From Helochares maculicollis (taxonomy: Eukaryota > Arthropoda > Insecta > Coleoptera > Hydrophilidae): a DNA stretch of 38,595 bases. The DNA lies in contig JAWQRO010000460.1 in the NCBI GenBank assembly GCA_033557835.1, positions 1-38,595 of the forward strand, in the 5' to 3' direction. Below are positions 12,228 to 24,700 of this stretch, one piece after another. Positions within the stretch are counted from its first letter, which is position 1; every line of letters starts with the position of its first letter. The notes below the pieces were generated by a model that did not search any database, was not told the origin of the DNA, and saw only the letters and a list, made by a program, of their open reading frames with translations. The translations under genes were made by a program, and so were the position numbers.

Positions 12228-15200
12228 GGTACATATCAAAAAATTTCAAATTAAAATGCAGTGTGTTTAAAGTGCAAGGACACTGATTTGTTATATAATT
12301 TTATAGATGAAATTTCGAATTCGTTATTCTTCGTTGAAAATATGGAGGAAAAGTTCGAAAAAACGTGTAGCTTTAAAGCATTGTACATAGAATTTCTACT
12401 ATATTACAAAATATACATATTTAATTTTTATTTCTTAATGTAAAAACGCAATTTTCAAAGAAACATAAACTTTAAGTGCATTATGAATTGTGATAAATGA
12501 TAAAAAATATGATGTGGCGATGAAATTAGAGACTCGTATAATTTTTTAATGTTAAACAAAAGCAACACAAATTATATTGTTAAATGCACATATTTTAATA
12601 TTCACTAAATTTTGTTTAAATGTCGATACGTGATTTTAGATTAGCGTGCACCAATTAACCAAAAACATGAATTCCTAGTTTGCATGAAATTGCAAATGTA
12701 AAAAACTGCATATATGTGTGTGTTCTCTCTTTGGTATTATCAGTACGAGTTCAAATTTTCTATTTGTAAATACGGTAAATTCATTTTTTTGTTATTGAAA
12801 AGAGGGCACTCAAATTAAATAAATAAATTCCATTGGTTATTTAATTTGCATTCCAATTCACTAATAATAAAGGGTTAAGTCTTGATCATAAATTGTTAGT
12901 CAAGTGCAGCGAAAATCTGAAATTTATTTTAGTCATGACTTCAAAAAAACAATTTAACTATACTCAATTCCTTCCAGCTTTCAAAATAGAATTTATTTAT
13001 TTATTTCGTGATTTAAAATGTTTCAAAAGTCTAGCTAAAAGAAAATATTTTTGCCTCATTAAGATGCAATATTGATATATTTCGTAAATACACTTCGTAC
13101 CAACCGATGTTGTGTGAAAATCAATGATTACCAAAAAATAAGAAAAATATTTTCTTACAAAGCTGGATGCTCAGCTCATTAATACACATTGTACATGCTA
13201 CCGAATTGTAATTCCCTCTTAAGGACTTGGGTCTACTATATAATTAAAATATTGCTTATCTTCGATGATTTTCTGTGATTTTGTAAAATGCTATCAAGAG
13301 CCTGTACCTGAGTGATAAAACATTTATCTATATTATCTTAGAAAATCTAATTACTTTTGTTGCATTTTACTTACAAAAAAAATTACTCTAATTAATGATT
13401 CCATGCGCGATCTGAAGTGAGATATATTATGTAACATAAGTAATTAAATTATGTAGAGTATTATACGAAAAAATAGCTAACATATACATAGAAGATATAT
13501 TTATTGATGTTGATTAATATTTTCTTACTATTTTGTTGGGATAGTTGCTACATTTTTAAATGATAGTCAAATTTGTTATTCCGTTGTTTTTTGAAAAATA
13601 ATATATTTTATTGATTTTCGTTGTTAAATTAATATTAATTATATATTTAAAATAGCATTAAGTACGTTGATTGTATTTATAATTTATGGTATCCTTAGTA
13701 GACGTCCACATTCCACCCCAAAAACTAAAATTGTTTTTAATGAAGGTCGCTTGAAATTTTTGAATGTTAACTGTTTGATAAAAAATGTCGTTTTAAGGGG
13801 ACAATCGTAAGAAAACAACGTGCTTTTCATAATAATCGGGCCATCTTCTTTAAGTTTTCTGAAAAATGTGTTTAAAATTTTATAATTTTTCTTCAATTTC
13901 TAAAGCTCATTATTTCAAAGAAATATGTAATTTTCCACTAAAACTGATATTCTAGAATATGTATATGTAAATATAAAGTTGTACGATAATAAGGGTATGT
14001 ACTGTGTTTTTGTTTATTTTGTAAAGTAATTTTAAGCTAACGTTTTAGCATAGGCCGTAGCATGCCATCATGCACGATAGAGCAGACACTGTGATGACAG
14101 ACTGATAAAAGCTTGAACCAACTAATAATATTTGTATTATTATATAATCGTACTTAACTCAATATTAATAATTGTAATACCTACACATTTTCTAGTCATT
14201 AATGTACTTAGATAAGAGAAACATTTTTTCATGATAGTAGAATATTATATAGCTGTGAAAGATCAATTATTGAATGGTTTGTAAATTTTTTCTTGTAAAA
14301 GTATAAGGAATCAAAAATCACCTCTAACATTTGAGAAAGCATTTCTTTTCGAAACGCGAACTTGTAACTTCAACGCTAAAGATGGTTGTATAAAAATGTG
14401 GATTGAATTGAAAATTGTCTGACTATGTTTAATCTTTTATTTTTCTATTATAAAGCTCTCAAAAGCATGCTACCTTTCTAAAGCTTACCATTCTTTCATT
14501 GCTTACTTAATTTTACATTTACAAGCAATAGTCGCTAATGCCTGTACGCCCATTTTTAAGCAAAGAATTTGAATAGATCTCCATTCAATCGCAATAGTAT
14601 CAAAGAGCAATGAAAGAATTGATGGAAGAATGGTTGAACTTTGATTACGGATGTTGTGATTCATATTTTTATTTGTGTATATGGATCTCAACTATCACTA
14701 CTTTAAAAGGATACATTTATTCGAGTATTAAAAATTTAATGGCGCAGGGAGAGGTTTCAATTAACTGCGGAAGAAGTTGGGTGCTTCCTTTTATAAAATA
14801 CATGAAATTAGACAAGGTTCTACCTTTCTTCTTGAAGCAAATTGATAAATGTTACTTATAAATAGTGTAAATTTCTATATAAAAGAAATAACTAAGGCTC
14901 TCACATTAGGCACATAAAATTTCAATATAACCTTGTTGTAGCAGAAGTTTATAAATTGCAAAATCATAATATAATACAGTTAATAAAATCAAATAAGTGT
15001 TGTTATTTCCTTGATATTATGGGCAGTTAGTCGGTAAGTAAAAGTAATAATTCTACTAATACTTGTACCTCTGCACCCAATTGTATTCTCATGTCTAGAT
15101 GTATGATAAAACTGTTTTTCAGTATATTTATAGAGATTTGAAAAAAATAGTCGTTTAGGGAATAATGTATGCCAAGAAATATATTAAGCTAAAAATGTGT

Positions 15201-15395
15201 AATGAATAATTAGTTTTTTTCTCGTCTAGGTATAAGCATGTATAACAGTACCATCAGCAAAAACAACCTAATCTCCTAACTGAAATAATTATGCTTAGTT
15301 CCTGCATTAATATTCACCTGTTTTGCATTACATTTTTTATTCAACATAAATAGCTGACCTTAGGCGATAAATTTTGTAAGCCACGCCTTCTACCA
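12228..15395. other. Intergenic spacer between pHCl-1 and the takeout cluster
   Basis: About 3.2 kb of AT-rich sequence. Short open frames (for example 12261-12443, 13684-13896 and 14610-14861) have no domain, signal peptide or splice context that I trust. I see no gene here. Confidence 0.5.
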
Positions 15396-15403
15396 TATAT
15401 AAA
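15396..15403 (+). promoter_or_regulatory. TATA box of takeout gene A
   Basis: TATATAAA lies 73 bp before the ATG. An initiator-like TCAACA follows about 25-30 bp downstream (near 15425). Confidence 0.6.
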
Positions 15404-15475
15404 TGATAATTTGGCGACAGAATCTCAACACATCCAACTAAATGTTTACGTATAGAACCTAATAAAATCTTGAAG

Positions 15476-16303
15476 ATGTTTCGCGTTTGCATCCTTGGCT
15501 TTTTGGTTATAGTTTTCCAAATATCTCTGGCGCAAGAATTTCGTAAGTTCGTTACATTAGTAATTTTAATACGTTTTGCATTGAATTTTTATTTTAATGG
15601 CTATGCAATTTTGCTTGACTATTTTTGGACTGTGCAACTTTTCGATAATTTAAAAATATTTTCAGCCTCGTATATAAAAAAATGTAAGCAAGCCACTTTG
15701 GAAACTTGTGGCCCAGTAGCTGCAACTGATGCGTTACCAGAATTATTGAAAGGCGATGGAAAACTAGGAATTCCAAATTTCTTCCCTTTCAAACTTGGTA
15801 ATGTAGAAGTCTTAGAAGACGACCTAAAAATAAATTTGCAAAATGCAGCACTCTATGGCTTTGAAACTGCCAAAGTGTATAGGACCTCTTTCAGCGAACC
15901 TCTGTCCTGGTTAGGTATAACAATAGACCAACTGACATTAGCAGGAGATTTTTCGTCTGGAGCTAAAATTTTTGATATGGAACTACCTCGACCAGGAGCA
16001 GCCAATTTTACCTTACAAAATGTTAACCTACTGTATGATATTGTGTACTTAATTGAGAAGAGCCCAACAGGTGCAAAATTGCTAGATCCGTACAAAGTTG
16101 TTGCCAATGTAGACTCCAAAGGTTCCCGTTTTACTTTTAGCGAATTCCCAGGATCTGCTACTCCATACGTAGATTTGGAAAATTCCGAAAGAATTACCAA
16201 AGCAATTCTGCCTCAATTTCAAAAAGGGCTAGTTCAAGCCTTTTCAGAAACAGTAGGCAAAATATTAAAAATATTTCCACTTCAATCCTTATTTGTTTTT
16301 TAA
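15476..16303 (+). CDS. Takeout/JHBP-domain secreted protein, gene A (234 aa)
   Basis: Exons 15476-15542 and 15666-16303. Takeout-family proteins are secreted, elongated carriers that hold a hydrophobic ligand in a long internal tunnel; the ligand here is unknown. The start is the ATG at 15476, not the upstream in-frame TTG. Residues 1-19 are a signal peptide (MFRVCILGFL... ending SLAQ). The 123-bp phase-1 intron splits the conserved Pro23. Family marks are C29 and C37 (CKQATLETCG), GIPNFFPFKLG at about 57-67, and ALYGFETAKVYRT, DQLTLAGDFSSGAKIFD and LPRPGAANFTL further on. The second conserved block lacks the usual Cys (NAAL instead of NCxL). The protein ends at the usual family length. Introns 2-4 of its paralogues are absent. 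It is the first of three same-strand paralogues. Confidence 0.92.
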   Translation: MFRVCILGFLVIVFQISLAQEFRKFVTLVILIRFALNFYFNGYAILLDYFWTVQLFDNLKIFSASYIKKCKQATLETCGPVAATDALPELLKGDGKLGIPNFFPFKLGNVEVLEDDLKINLQNAALYGFETAKVYRTSFSEPLSWLGITIDQLTLAGDFSSGAKIFDMELPRPGAANFTLQNVNLLYDIVYLIEKSPTGAKLLDPYKVVANVDSKGSRFTFSEFPGSATPYVDLENSERITKAILPQFQKGLVQAFSETVGKILKIFPLQSLFVF

Positions 16304-16359
16304 TCGCGTCGTTGATGAATATTTACAATATGTGGTAATTTTATAAAACACACTTTTAA

Positions 16360-16365
16360 AATAAA
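16360..16365 (+). terminator. Poly(A) signal of gene A
   Basis: AATAAA lies 57 nt after the stop codon of gene A. Confidence 0.6.
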
Positions 16366-16895
16366 GAATTATTTGACAAATTGCTAGAATTTTATTTGAT
16401 GCATCGTTCTGTAGTCTTAAGGAAGCTCAATACTAAAATGTCTAAAGCAAAATATATTTAGGAAATAATTTTGCATAAAACTGTCTAAAAACGTTTATAG
16501 TAAACAGTAACAAAACAAATATTTTTATTAAAACAAGCTTTGTGCGTGTCTAAAAAATCTTGTTGATTATAATTTTGTAGCATAATTAAAATTGATATTT
16601 CCTACATTACCTTAAATTTGAATAAAAAATAAATTAAATCATATTTAAAAATAATTTACCTATAAATCGTGATGAAACTGTAATTTCAATTTTCACATTT
16701 TGACCTTTTGTAAATTATACGTTTGCTGAAAAGTATATAGGAAGCCTCATTAATATACAGTTTTGCAGGTTTTAGAGTCCATCTCACCTCTAATTTATGC
16801 TTTTCCTGTTTTTTGCCTAAAAAATAATATCGATAAATCGATTCTTAGATCAAAGAAGTTTGCCTTATTTTTATTGAATACCGCACCTTTATTGC
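16366..16895. other. Spacer between genes A and B
   Basis: About 530 bp of AT-rich sequence with no feature recognised. Confidence 0.5.
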
Positions 16896-16903
16896 TATAT
16901 AAA
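16896..16903 (+). promoter_or_regulatory. TATA box of takeout gene B
   Basis: TATATAAA lies 39 bp before the chosen ATG at 16942. The expected transcription start (about 16928-16934, near ACAGTC) lies downstream of the in-frame ATG at 16912, which argues for 16942 as the true start. Confidence 0.65.
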
Positions 16904-16941
16904 CTGATGTAATGAAACCGAGAACCATAAAACAGTCCGAG

Positions 16942-18372
16942 ATGCTGCCAGTGTCAGTTTTTTTAGTGATTTTGGCATTAATTGCTTGCGGATCTGCTGT
17001 GGAACTGCGTGAGTTTATTATTTCATATGTGGTCATTTAAATTACGCACAAAGCTAAAAGTCTTCCTGATTATATTTGAAAAAGCATGTAAATATTATAT
17101 TATAATTTATTTTGTTTATCTTTAGCTAACTACATAAGAAGATGCACAAGATTTGATATAAATGAGCAATGTGGATCAGAGTCAGCCAATGAAGCTTTGA
17201 AAATTATGTTACAAGGAGATTTTAGATTAGGTATTCCAAGCTACTTTCCTTTTAAGCTTGGTCAAATTAATATTAACACTCCGCAAATGAACATTTTATT
17301 GGAGAATTGTGCGCTTCAAGATTTTGGTACCATTCATGTTTTAAAAACTATGTAAGTTCAATTAATACCATATTTCTCGCCTTTGTACTCATTCAATCTT
17401 TGAGTATTAATATTCTAACTATGATTTGCAGATGGAATCCCCCTGTTTTAAAACTAAACTTTACTATGGAACGCTTGAGTTTAACAGGTGAGTTTGGATC
17501 AGGAGCTCAGATATTTGATGGCAAGCTACCTCGTCCTGGCAAGGCCAATTTTACTCTAGGCCACGGTATTTACTACATGGAAGTTTTAACTAACCCGTTC
17601 ATCAACTCGGATTTTACTAGATCGTATAAACTTTACAAGACCAGCTTGCTAATGCAACCAGAGACCAAATTATACAAATTTAGCGAATTCTGTAAGTGAA
17701 TTAGTATATCATATTTTCCTACATTCCAATTATTGCCAAATGCATTTCATTCGATATTTTACAACACTACAATTATTTATATTTCTATTTTTAGGGACTG
17801 GCGTTCCATATATCGCAATAACCAAATCCGAAGCAATCGATGCAGCGATTTTACCAGAAATTGAAGCAGCGTTAATAAAAGCATATGAAATAATCGCCAT
17901 TCCACTGTCAGAAATTCCGGAAGACCAATTTTTTCGACCAATCTTACCTCCACTTCCCCCGCTCCCATCCTTCAAAGCGAGACCTACTACAAACTTCATC
18001 TCCAACTCATTCGTGCAGTTCCCAACTTCTCTTCCAGAGATAAACCTAATTAATCAAGCAAACTCCAATCTGCGGTCTATCGAACAAGCCAATGCTAATT
18101 TTGCCACAGATAATTTTGCTGCCGAAAATGTAGCTGCTGCAGAGGCAGAGGCAGCAAATGCAAAAGCTGCAGATCAAGCTGCCAAAACAGTAGTGGAAAC
18201 CCTCAACACTTTAAACGGTCCCGAAACTCAGTCGGCAGCAGTGTTCAATGACGGTCCTGCTGAAGCTTTTCAAGCAAACCCAGGATTACCAATTCAAAAT
18301 GTCGGTGAAGAATTTTCCTTCCCCAGTAGAATAATACCTTCAAATGTTCCTCCTCGTACAAGAGTATTTTAA
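16942..18372 (+). CDS. Takeout/JHBP-domain secreted protein with Ala-rich C-terminal tail, gene B (376 aa)
   Basis: Exons 16942-17008, 17126-17351, 17432-17691 and 17795-18372. Residues 1-20 are a signal peptide (MLPVSVFLVILALIACGSAV). The Cys pair is C29 and C38 (eight residues between), then GIPSYFPFKLG, ENCALQDFGTIHVLKT, WNPPVLKLNFTMERLSL, GSGAQIFDGKLPRPGKANFTL and FSEFW. The JHBP domain closes with AILPEIEAALIKAY and IPEDQFFRP, then runs into ILPPLPPLPSF (ends at residue 244) where ordinary paralogues stop. The extra 132 residues begin polar and become Ala/Glu/Asn-rich (for example NFAAENVAAAEAEAANAKAA), probably helical or disordered. Introns are phase 1, 2 and 1. The shared hinge and the Cys spacing of eight make gene C its closest relative in the window. 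Confidence 0.9.
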
Positions 18373-18417
18373 TTTTAAATTTCAAGTATTTATGTAATTT
18401 ACCAGATGATTTTGATT

Positions 18418-18427
18418 AATAAATAAA
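18418..18427 (+). terminator. Poly(A) signal of gene B
   Basis: Two overlapping AATAAA hexamers (18418-18423 and 18422-18427) lie about 45 nt after the stop codon. Confidence 0.6.
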
Positions 18428-18727
18428 AGATTAAAGATTTGACCTTTACTATAAACTTTAATGGTTTTTCCTGTTTTACGCAAAAATCTCTAAAAGTGTG
18501 ATATTAAGAGGTTCACCTTCTTTAATTTAGCTGCACCTTATTAAGGTGAGAGATCTCTCTTTCTCTTACAGTATTTTCATTGATTCTGAGTCAAAATGAT
18601 GTCCAGCTGTCTTTTTCTCAGTTGGAATATATTTGCAGTTGTTACTTTCATCTGTCGTAGGCTATGTCGTGTTTTTTATTACATAATCACTATTAGTTGA
18701 TCAGATTTCGTGAAATAACCAAACGAG
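18428..18727. other. Spacer and presumed promoter of gene C
   Basis: About 300 bp. No clear TATA box. An initiator-like TCAGAT at about 18701 lies 27 bp before the gene C ATG, with a weak T-rich TTTTTTATTA about 30 bp further upstream. Confidence 0.35.
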
Positions 18728-21700
18728 ATGCTGCAGCTGTGTTTAAGTGCGCTTTTCACCGTTTTGATTATTAATTGCACCCTTGGAGCTCAACTTCGTA
18801 AGTTTTTTCGAATTGTTTAAAAAGTACCCGATTGATACATTGTTTTAAAATTGTCAACTTTGAACTTGCGAAAATTAAACTCAAAGAAGGCGTTAGTGCT
18901 AACACATATGTACAATTAAAGTGGAATATATAATAGTTTCTGTTTTGTTAGTATTAAGCTTAGTGCGGTTAAGATAATTTGAAATGTTCTTCTTCTATGG
19001 AAATTAATCTTATATTACATTTCGTTACGATTTTAAACCAAATTTCAATTATTTCTTTGTTTAATTCTTTCACATTAACTTGTAATAATAGTGCTATTAT
19101 AGCTTTTACTTTGAGCTGATTGAATTATGATTTTTTTTTCGTACCGAGATAATTTTTTTAATCAAATTATTGACCCAAAAATGAAAAATTTTTATCGATG
19201 CTAGTCATACATTAAGACTTTTGTTTGAACTCTCCTTTTAACTATTGCATTATCAAGGAGCTGGAGAGATCTTTTGGTTGAAGTGAAGTCTGACCTCAGG
19301 TCTTTGTGCAGGTCTTCATTTTTGTAGGAACACACATCTCAGCATTTTATTGTAAAAACTTGTTTATTATATTGTAATTTATGATATTGTAAGATTCTTG
19401 TAGTTTCTTTTTAGTTTTTTTTATTTAATTATTTTCGCTTACATTTCTTGAAAGTATGCTTCATTTAGCTATACTCTAAACATTCTTCCAAGTAAGATCT
19501 GAGAATGTCTACATATTCTTAAGAAAGTACTTTTTGTAATTTTTCAATGTAGCATGCCAGACAGTCTCGATGGTCTGCGCCTCGTCAACAAATACTACCG
19601 AGCATACTTTCTTTTCTCTCTAAGCTCTCTTAATGTACTCGATTATTTTATGAACTTGTCAAGAGTTTAATTCGAAATCCGATCTGGTCAGCAGTAAATG
19701 CATTGGCTAAATTGTAATAAAAAATATTTTATTACGTAATTGATAGAAATAGCAGAAGTTGCGTCCTGCTTGGACACAACATTAATAGATTTGAACCGTT
19801 CGATGCCCTATGGGAAAACAAAAAACTGGACGAAATATTTCCAAACAACGTGACTATCCAGAACGGTGTTGTAGTATAGAAAAGAAAATAATAAAAGTAG
19901 AAGTGTCTACTGCTTACAATCGTAAAGATTCTTTTGCAGTAATTTCTTTTAGTTATTAAAGCATAGAAGAGATATTAAAGAGTAGAGTCATTATAAATGT
20001 GTTTGCGCGATTTTATTGTGAGATAAAACTGTTTTATATAAACAACAATAAATTTTTTATTTCTTTAACACATTAGTATTTAAATAGAATAACAGAAATC
20101 TATATTTTTGAATTCATCATCAAGTTAATAAAGTAGAGGGTCACTGCCAATTTATCTGAGATAATATCATAAAATGATTTTCTTAGTGACTCCATAATCT
20201 GATGGTTTGAGTATTTATATACTATAAAACGATGTTGATGATTATTTGATTGCATTAATAATATAAAGCATATGTTTATCACTACAGCCCTGTCCTTCAG
20301 AAAATGTTCAAGACAAACCATAAACGAAGAATGTGGCACCGAGGCAGCCAATGCTGTTTTACCAACTCTTTTAAGAGGGAATGTAATTCCGGGTGTACCT
20401 AATTTTTTCCCATTTAAATTAGGAGAAGTCAGCATACAAACTCAAAGTATACATATAGTATTGAAAAATTGCGAACTGCATGGGTTTGAAACAATCCATG
20501 TATACCGCCTAATGTGGCATCCTCCAGTATTCACAGTTAACTTCACTATGGATCGCTTAAGCCTTGTTGGCAGTTATGAGTCGGGTTCTATAGTTTTTGG
20601 AGGCTCTTTGCCCCGTCCTGGGAAAGCTAATTTTACTTTGGAAAAAGGAATATACAGCTTAGAAGTTTTTGCCAAAATAACAGACAATATTGACAGGACT
20701 AAGAGTTTGGAAATTTTTAAAAATGAAGTCAAGATTCAACCACATTCTACTATATACACATTTGGCGAATTTTGTAAGTATTTCCTCTCTAGCTAACAGA
20801 AAATCTATGACCCAAACAAATTAAAAATTGATTCAGATGTTTTTATATAAGCTAGAAAATGTTTATTTCGTTGCAATGCCTACAAATTTAGCAGTACTAA
20901 TTGAATCAAGGACCATGAGAACTTTTACATATAAACATCTTTATTCAGTAATATGCAATTAAGAAGCAGGAATAATTTCATTAAGCAAGGAATAAATTTA
21001 GAATACCATGAATTATCAGTTTGATTTTAAAACAAATTTATCTCAGAGTTATATTCAAAGCTCCGTGAAATTGATTAAATGATATTAAGTATATTGCATT
21101 TTCAAACAACTGAAAATATCTTTAGAATTTGTAATTTTGTGTGACTGGCTACACACTGTGGTTGGTTTGTATTAAGAACTTTAATTTCTTTACAGTGAAT
21201 GGCATTCCATTCTTATCTATTGCCAACTCTCATCTGATTACGGCATCGGTGCTGCCTGTCATAGAAGCATCTCTAGAAAAAGTATATAAAGAATTGTCTG
21301 CTCCTTTCGAGCTTTTTAAGGAACATGACTTTTTCACGCCTACTCTTCCACCGTTGCCTCCTCTGCCTGGCTTCAACAGTTTTCAAGCATCATCCAACGG
21401 TTTCCAAAGCACTTTTGGAACATCATTACCCCAAAGTAATGGATTCAATAATTTTAAAAGCTCATTTTCTCAAGGTGACAGTATCGGCAACTCAAGAACC
21501 TATTTTTCTCAAAGAAACAGTTTTAGTAATTCTGATGGTTCTTCATATCAAACTGATACTTTAAACAATTTTGAAAGAAACTTTGATCAGCACAATAACG
21601 TTGGAACGACAATCAATAAAGAAGAAGGTAAAAATCCAAATAAATTAGAGAGCTCTTCAATTAATTTAAGTGATCGTTCAAGCAATTTTGAAAGCTCCTC

Positions 21701-24700
21701 AAATCCTACAATCAATAACTTGAACAATTCAGAGAGCAATGATCTAGCAACGCATTTGGGAAGCAGTTTTACACATTTTGTAAGCAACTTAAATAATTTG
21801 GGCAGTAAATCTGATATAGGAGAAGCCCAGCATAAAAACACAAAAAACAATTTTAAATACTCTGTTTCTACTGGCAGAAATTTAGAAGTAAGCAGTTATT
21901 TAACTGAAAGCCCAGAAATGACATTCGCCACCACTCCTGCAAGTTCAGCAGTTGATACAAAAAACACACATTCAATTTTCTTCAACAGTATTACAAACGA
22001 TACTTCTAAATCTAAACCAGTAAATACGGTTTCAAGCGTGTTTACGTCTGAACCGAATACAGTTGCAATGTCCTATTTTACTCCAACGAATTCCCTTCAA
22101 ACTAGTGCACCCATATCTCATAACATTAGAGCAAATACTAAAAATGCTATACCTTCTCCAATAACTAATGTTTTTGCAAATCCTACTACAACTTTGAGAA
22201 AAACACCAATCAGTCCAGGAATTCCTTCGTTTATTCCAACTTCTACTTACAAGCCTTCAATTTCTAGTACCATCCCCACCAATACAGCACCAATTTTTAA
22301 TGATCCTAATATACAATCACATCAAGAAGTACAAAAAAACGCCAACTCTCCTATTGTAACGTCTGAGACACCTTTGCAAACTAATTCGTTTAAAAATCAA
22401 AGAGTTATTGAAACAAATCAAGCAATTCAATTTAAAAATAATGCTGAAATATTTTCTTCCGACTACAATTTGTCTGGAGTAGCTCATCAAATTAATTCTT
22501 ATGCTGCTACCGACTCTACCAATAAAATGCACAATAACATTATTACTCAAGCTCCTATATCAGAGGCAATTTTGAAAAGTTCTATTGACGACAAATCAAC
22601 TATGCCAAATGCTGTTGAATATAAAGACCATTCTTCAACACATTCCTCTGATATCATACCAATTATTCAAGCAATAGCTATTAAAGAAATTGTTAAAGAT
22701 GCTCAAGTCACCAGCCAAGGACGGGTTGATCTTCCTATTATTACATCTTCTGGTATTGTGAAAGCTAAAGAAGAAACAGTTAATAGTGTATTAATTGACC
22801 AAGGCAATAAAATTGCTACAACAGCGACCAAAAATAAATTGGACACTATTGGAGGAAAAACTTTAAGTCATTCTGGCACTTCTGGCTCGACTGCAGCAGT
22901 AAGTCCAGTGATTTCTGCGCAAGAAATCGTACAAGGTGTTCAAATTATTAATCAAATTCAAATGAGTAGCTCTGGTGCTGTCGTTTCAAGTCCGGCTGTC
23001 GAAAAAGAAGCCAGTCATCTTATAGTGACAAATCATGACCAAGTTGGCATTCCAAGTGCAATAGGTTCAAGGCCAATGATAACCAGAGAAGGTAGCATCA
23101 ATACTGCTCAATTGCCAAGGAAAAATCAATTCGAACCAGCCGGAGTGGATGCTTCTAGTCCTGGAACTAATCAGCTCAGTAATCAAAATCAGCAACAGTT
23201 TTTTAATGGAGAAGTCCCAAGCTCTGCAGTTTCAAAAGAAGAAGCGAACGCTCCTGCAACATTGACAAATCGAAATCAAATAGGTTTGTTTGGTGCAATA
23301 ACTGTTAATTCTTTGCATAGTTCTAAACTCGTTTTATTTTAGCGTTGACAAAAGAAATAGTTAATGCAGTTCATTTATCAAGCCAAAATCAACTAGATTC
23401 ATCTAGAGGAACAATTTCAGTCCCAACAATAGCAGCCGGAGATGTCATCAATTCTGCGCAACTCACTAATCAACAAGAATATGTTGCAACAAATTCAAAT
23501 AAAATTGGTTCTACTTACGCAACAATTTCTAATCCAACGAGCATAAAATTAGAAGAAACAACCCCTCAAATATCAAATCATAACTACATTACGACGCTAG
23601 TTAGTAATCAACCCCTAAACTTTTACCCAGGAGTAGCTTCATCAAGTAGCTACTTTACAAAACAAGATGTTATCGATGACTCCCACACAGTATACGAAGC
23701 TCAGAAGAATCCTGCTGAAGTTTATTCTGCTCCACAACTTGAAGCAGTCGATAATGATCAAAGCAAAGCACAAATGAAAGGAAACTTGTCAATGTTAACT
23801 CTTCCAAATCAGGCCACTACAAACAATGGGTATATTTATGATGCTCAGGTACATACCACTGCTCAAATTGACCCTTCCCATGTTTTCTCCATCCCAACGG
23901 ATCCCCAAAAAATTGCTTATGCAGCATCACCTCAAGAAATTGCTGCTGATAATATACTTTTAAATGAGGCAAACAATCCTTCAACATTGGTTCAAGGTGA
24001 TGGCGTTGGCCCGACTGCTGTTATAAAAGAAGTAGCAATTAGTGAATTTGACAAATCTAAGTTGGCGGAAGCTTATATTACTGCCAATCATCTGGTAAAT
24101 GCGGGATTGATTGCGGCAAATCTTGACTTACCAAAAGTAATTAAAGATTCTCAAGGTGAAATTGCAAGTGTCAATTTAGGTACCATTAATCCTCAAAGAG
24201 ACAGCTTTATTACTAATCGATTCACAACAGGTGATTCTCAACAATCTCAAACATCAACAAAAGAAGAGTTGCATACAGGAGGGGACGAAACAATGAAAAA
24301 ATCAAGGACAGGGGAAGGAAATAAAGAAGTGGTTCCTTTACATCAAAGTTACCATGGTCAAGTCAATTTGGGTAGAACTGATACTCAGCATGAAAGTGAA
24401 CCAGTTCATCAAAATCAACAGAATATCCGATATGAACAAACACTAAAAAATGGAAAGGCTCTTGAAAATGGGCAGATACTTCAGCAAGACCAAATTCTTG
24501 AAAATGGACAGATTCCTCAGCATGGTCTTCAAGAAGGTCAAATCTTTTTAAACGGACATGTTCTTCAGACTACACAGAGCCTTCCAAATATGCAAACTCT
24601 TCTAAGTAGACAAGAACTTCAAAATGGTCAAGCAATACATGTAGGGCAAGTTATAAACAACGGTCAATTTCTCAATAGTGGACAAATTCATCAACATAAT

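Noticed and set aside
14610..14861. 83-codon open frame upstream of the cluster
   Set aside because: No signal peptide, family motif, splice or promoter context; it is consistent with chance in AT-rich DNA.
15853..16200. 115-codon minus-strand frame inside gene A
   Set aside because: It is the antisense shadow of a well-supported exon, with no independent motif or splice context.
16912..16941. In-frame upstream ATG for gene B
   Set aside because: It is only 9 bp after the TATA box, so it is probably not in the mRNA. The ATG at 16942 starts directly with a good signal peptide, and its exon length (67 nt) equals that of genes A and D.
23340..23344. Stop-codon readthrough joining the two long frames of gene C
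   Set aside because: The second long frame is not in the same frame as TAG. Readthrough would meet TGA almost at once. A short phase-1 intron explains the data better.
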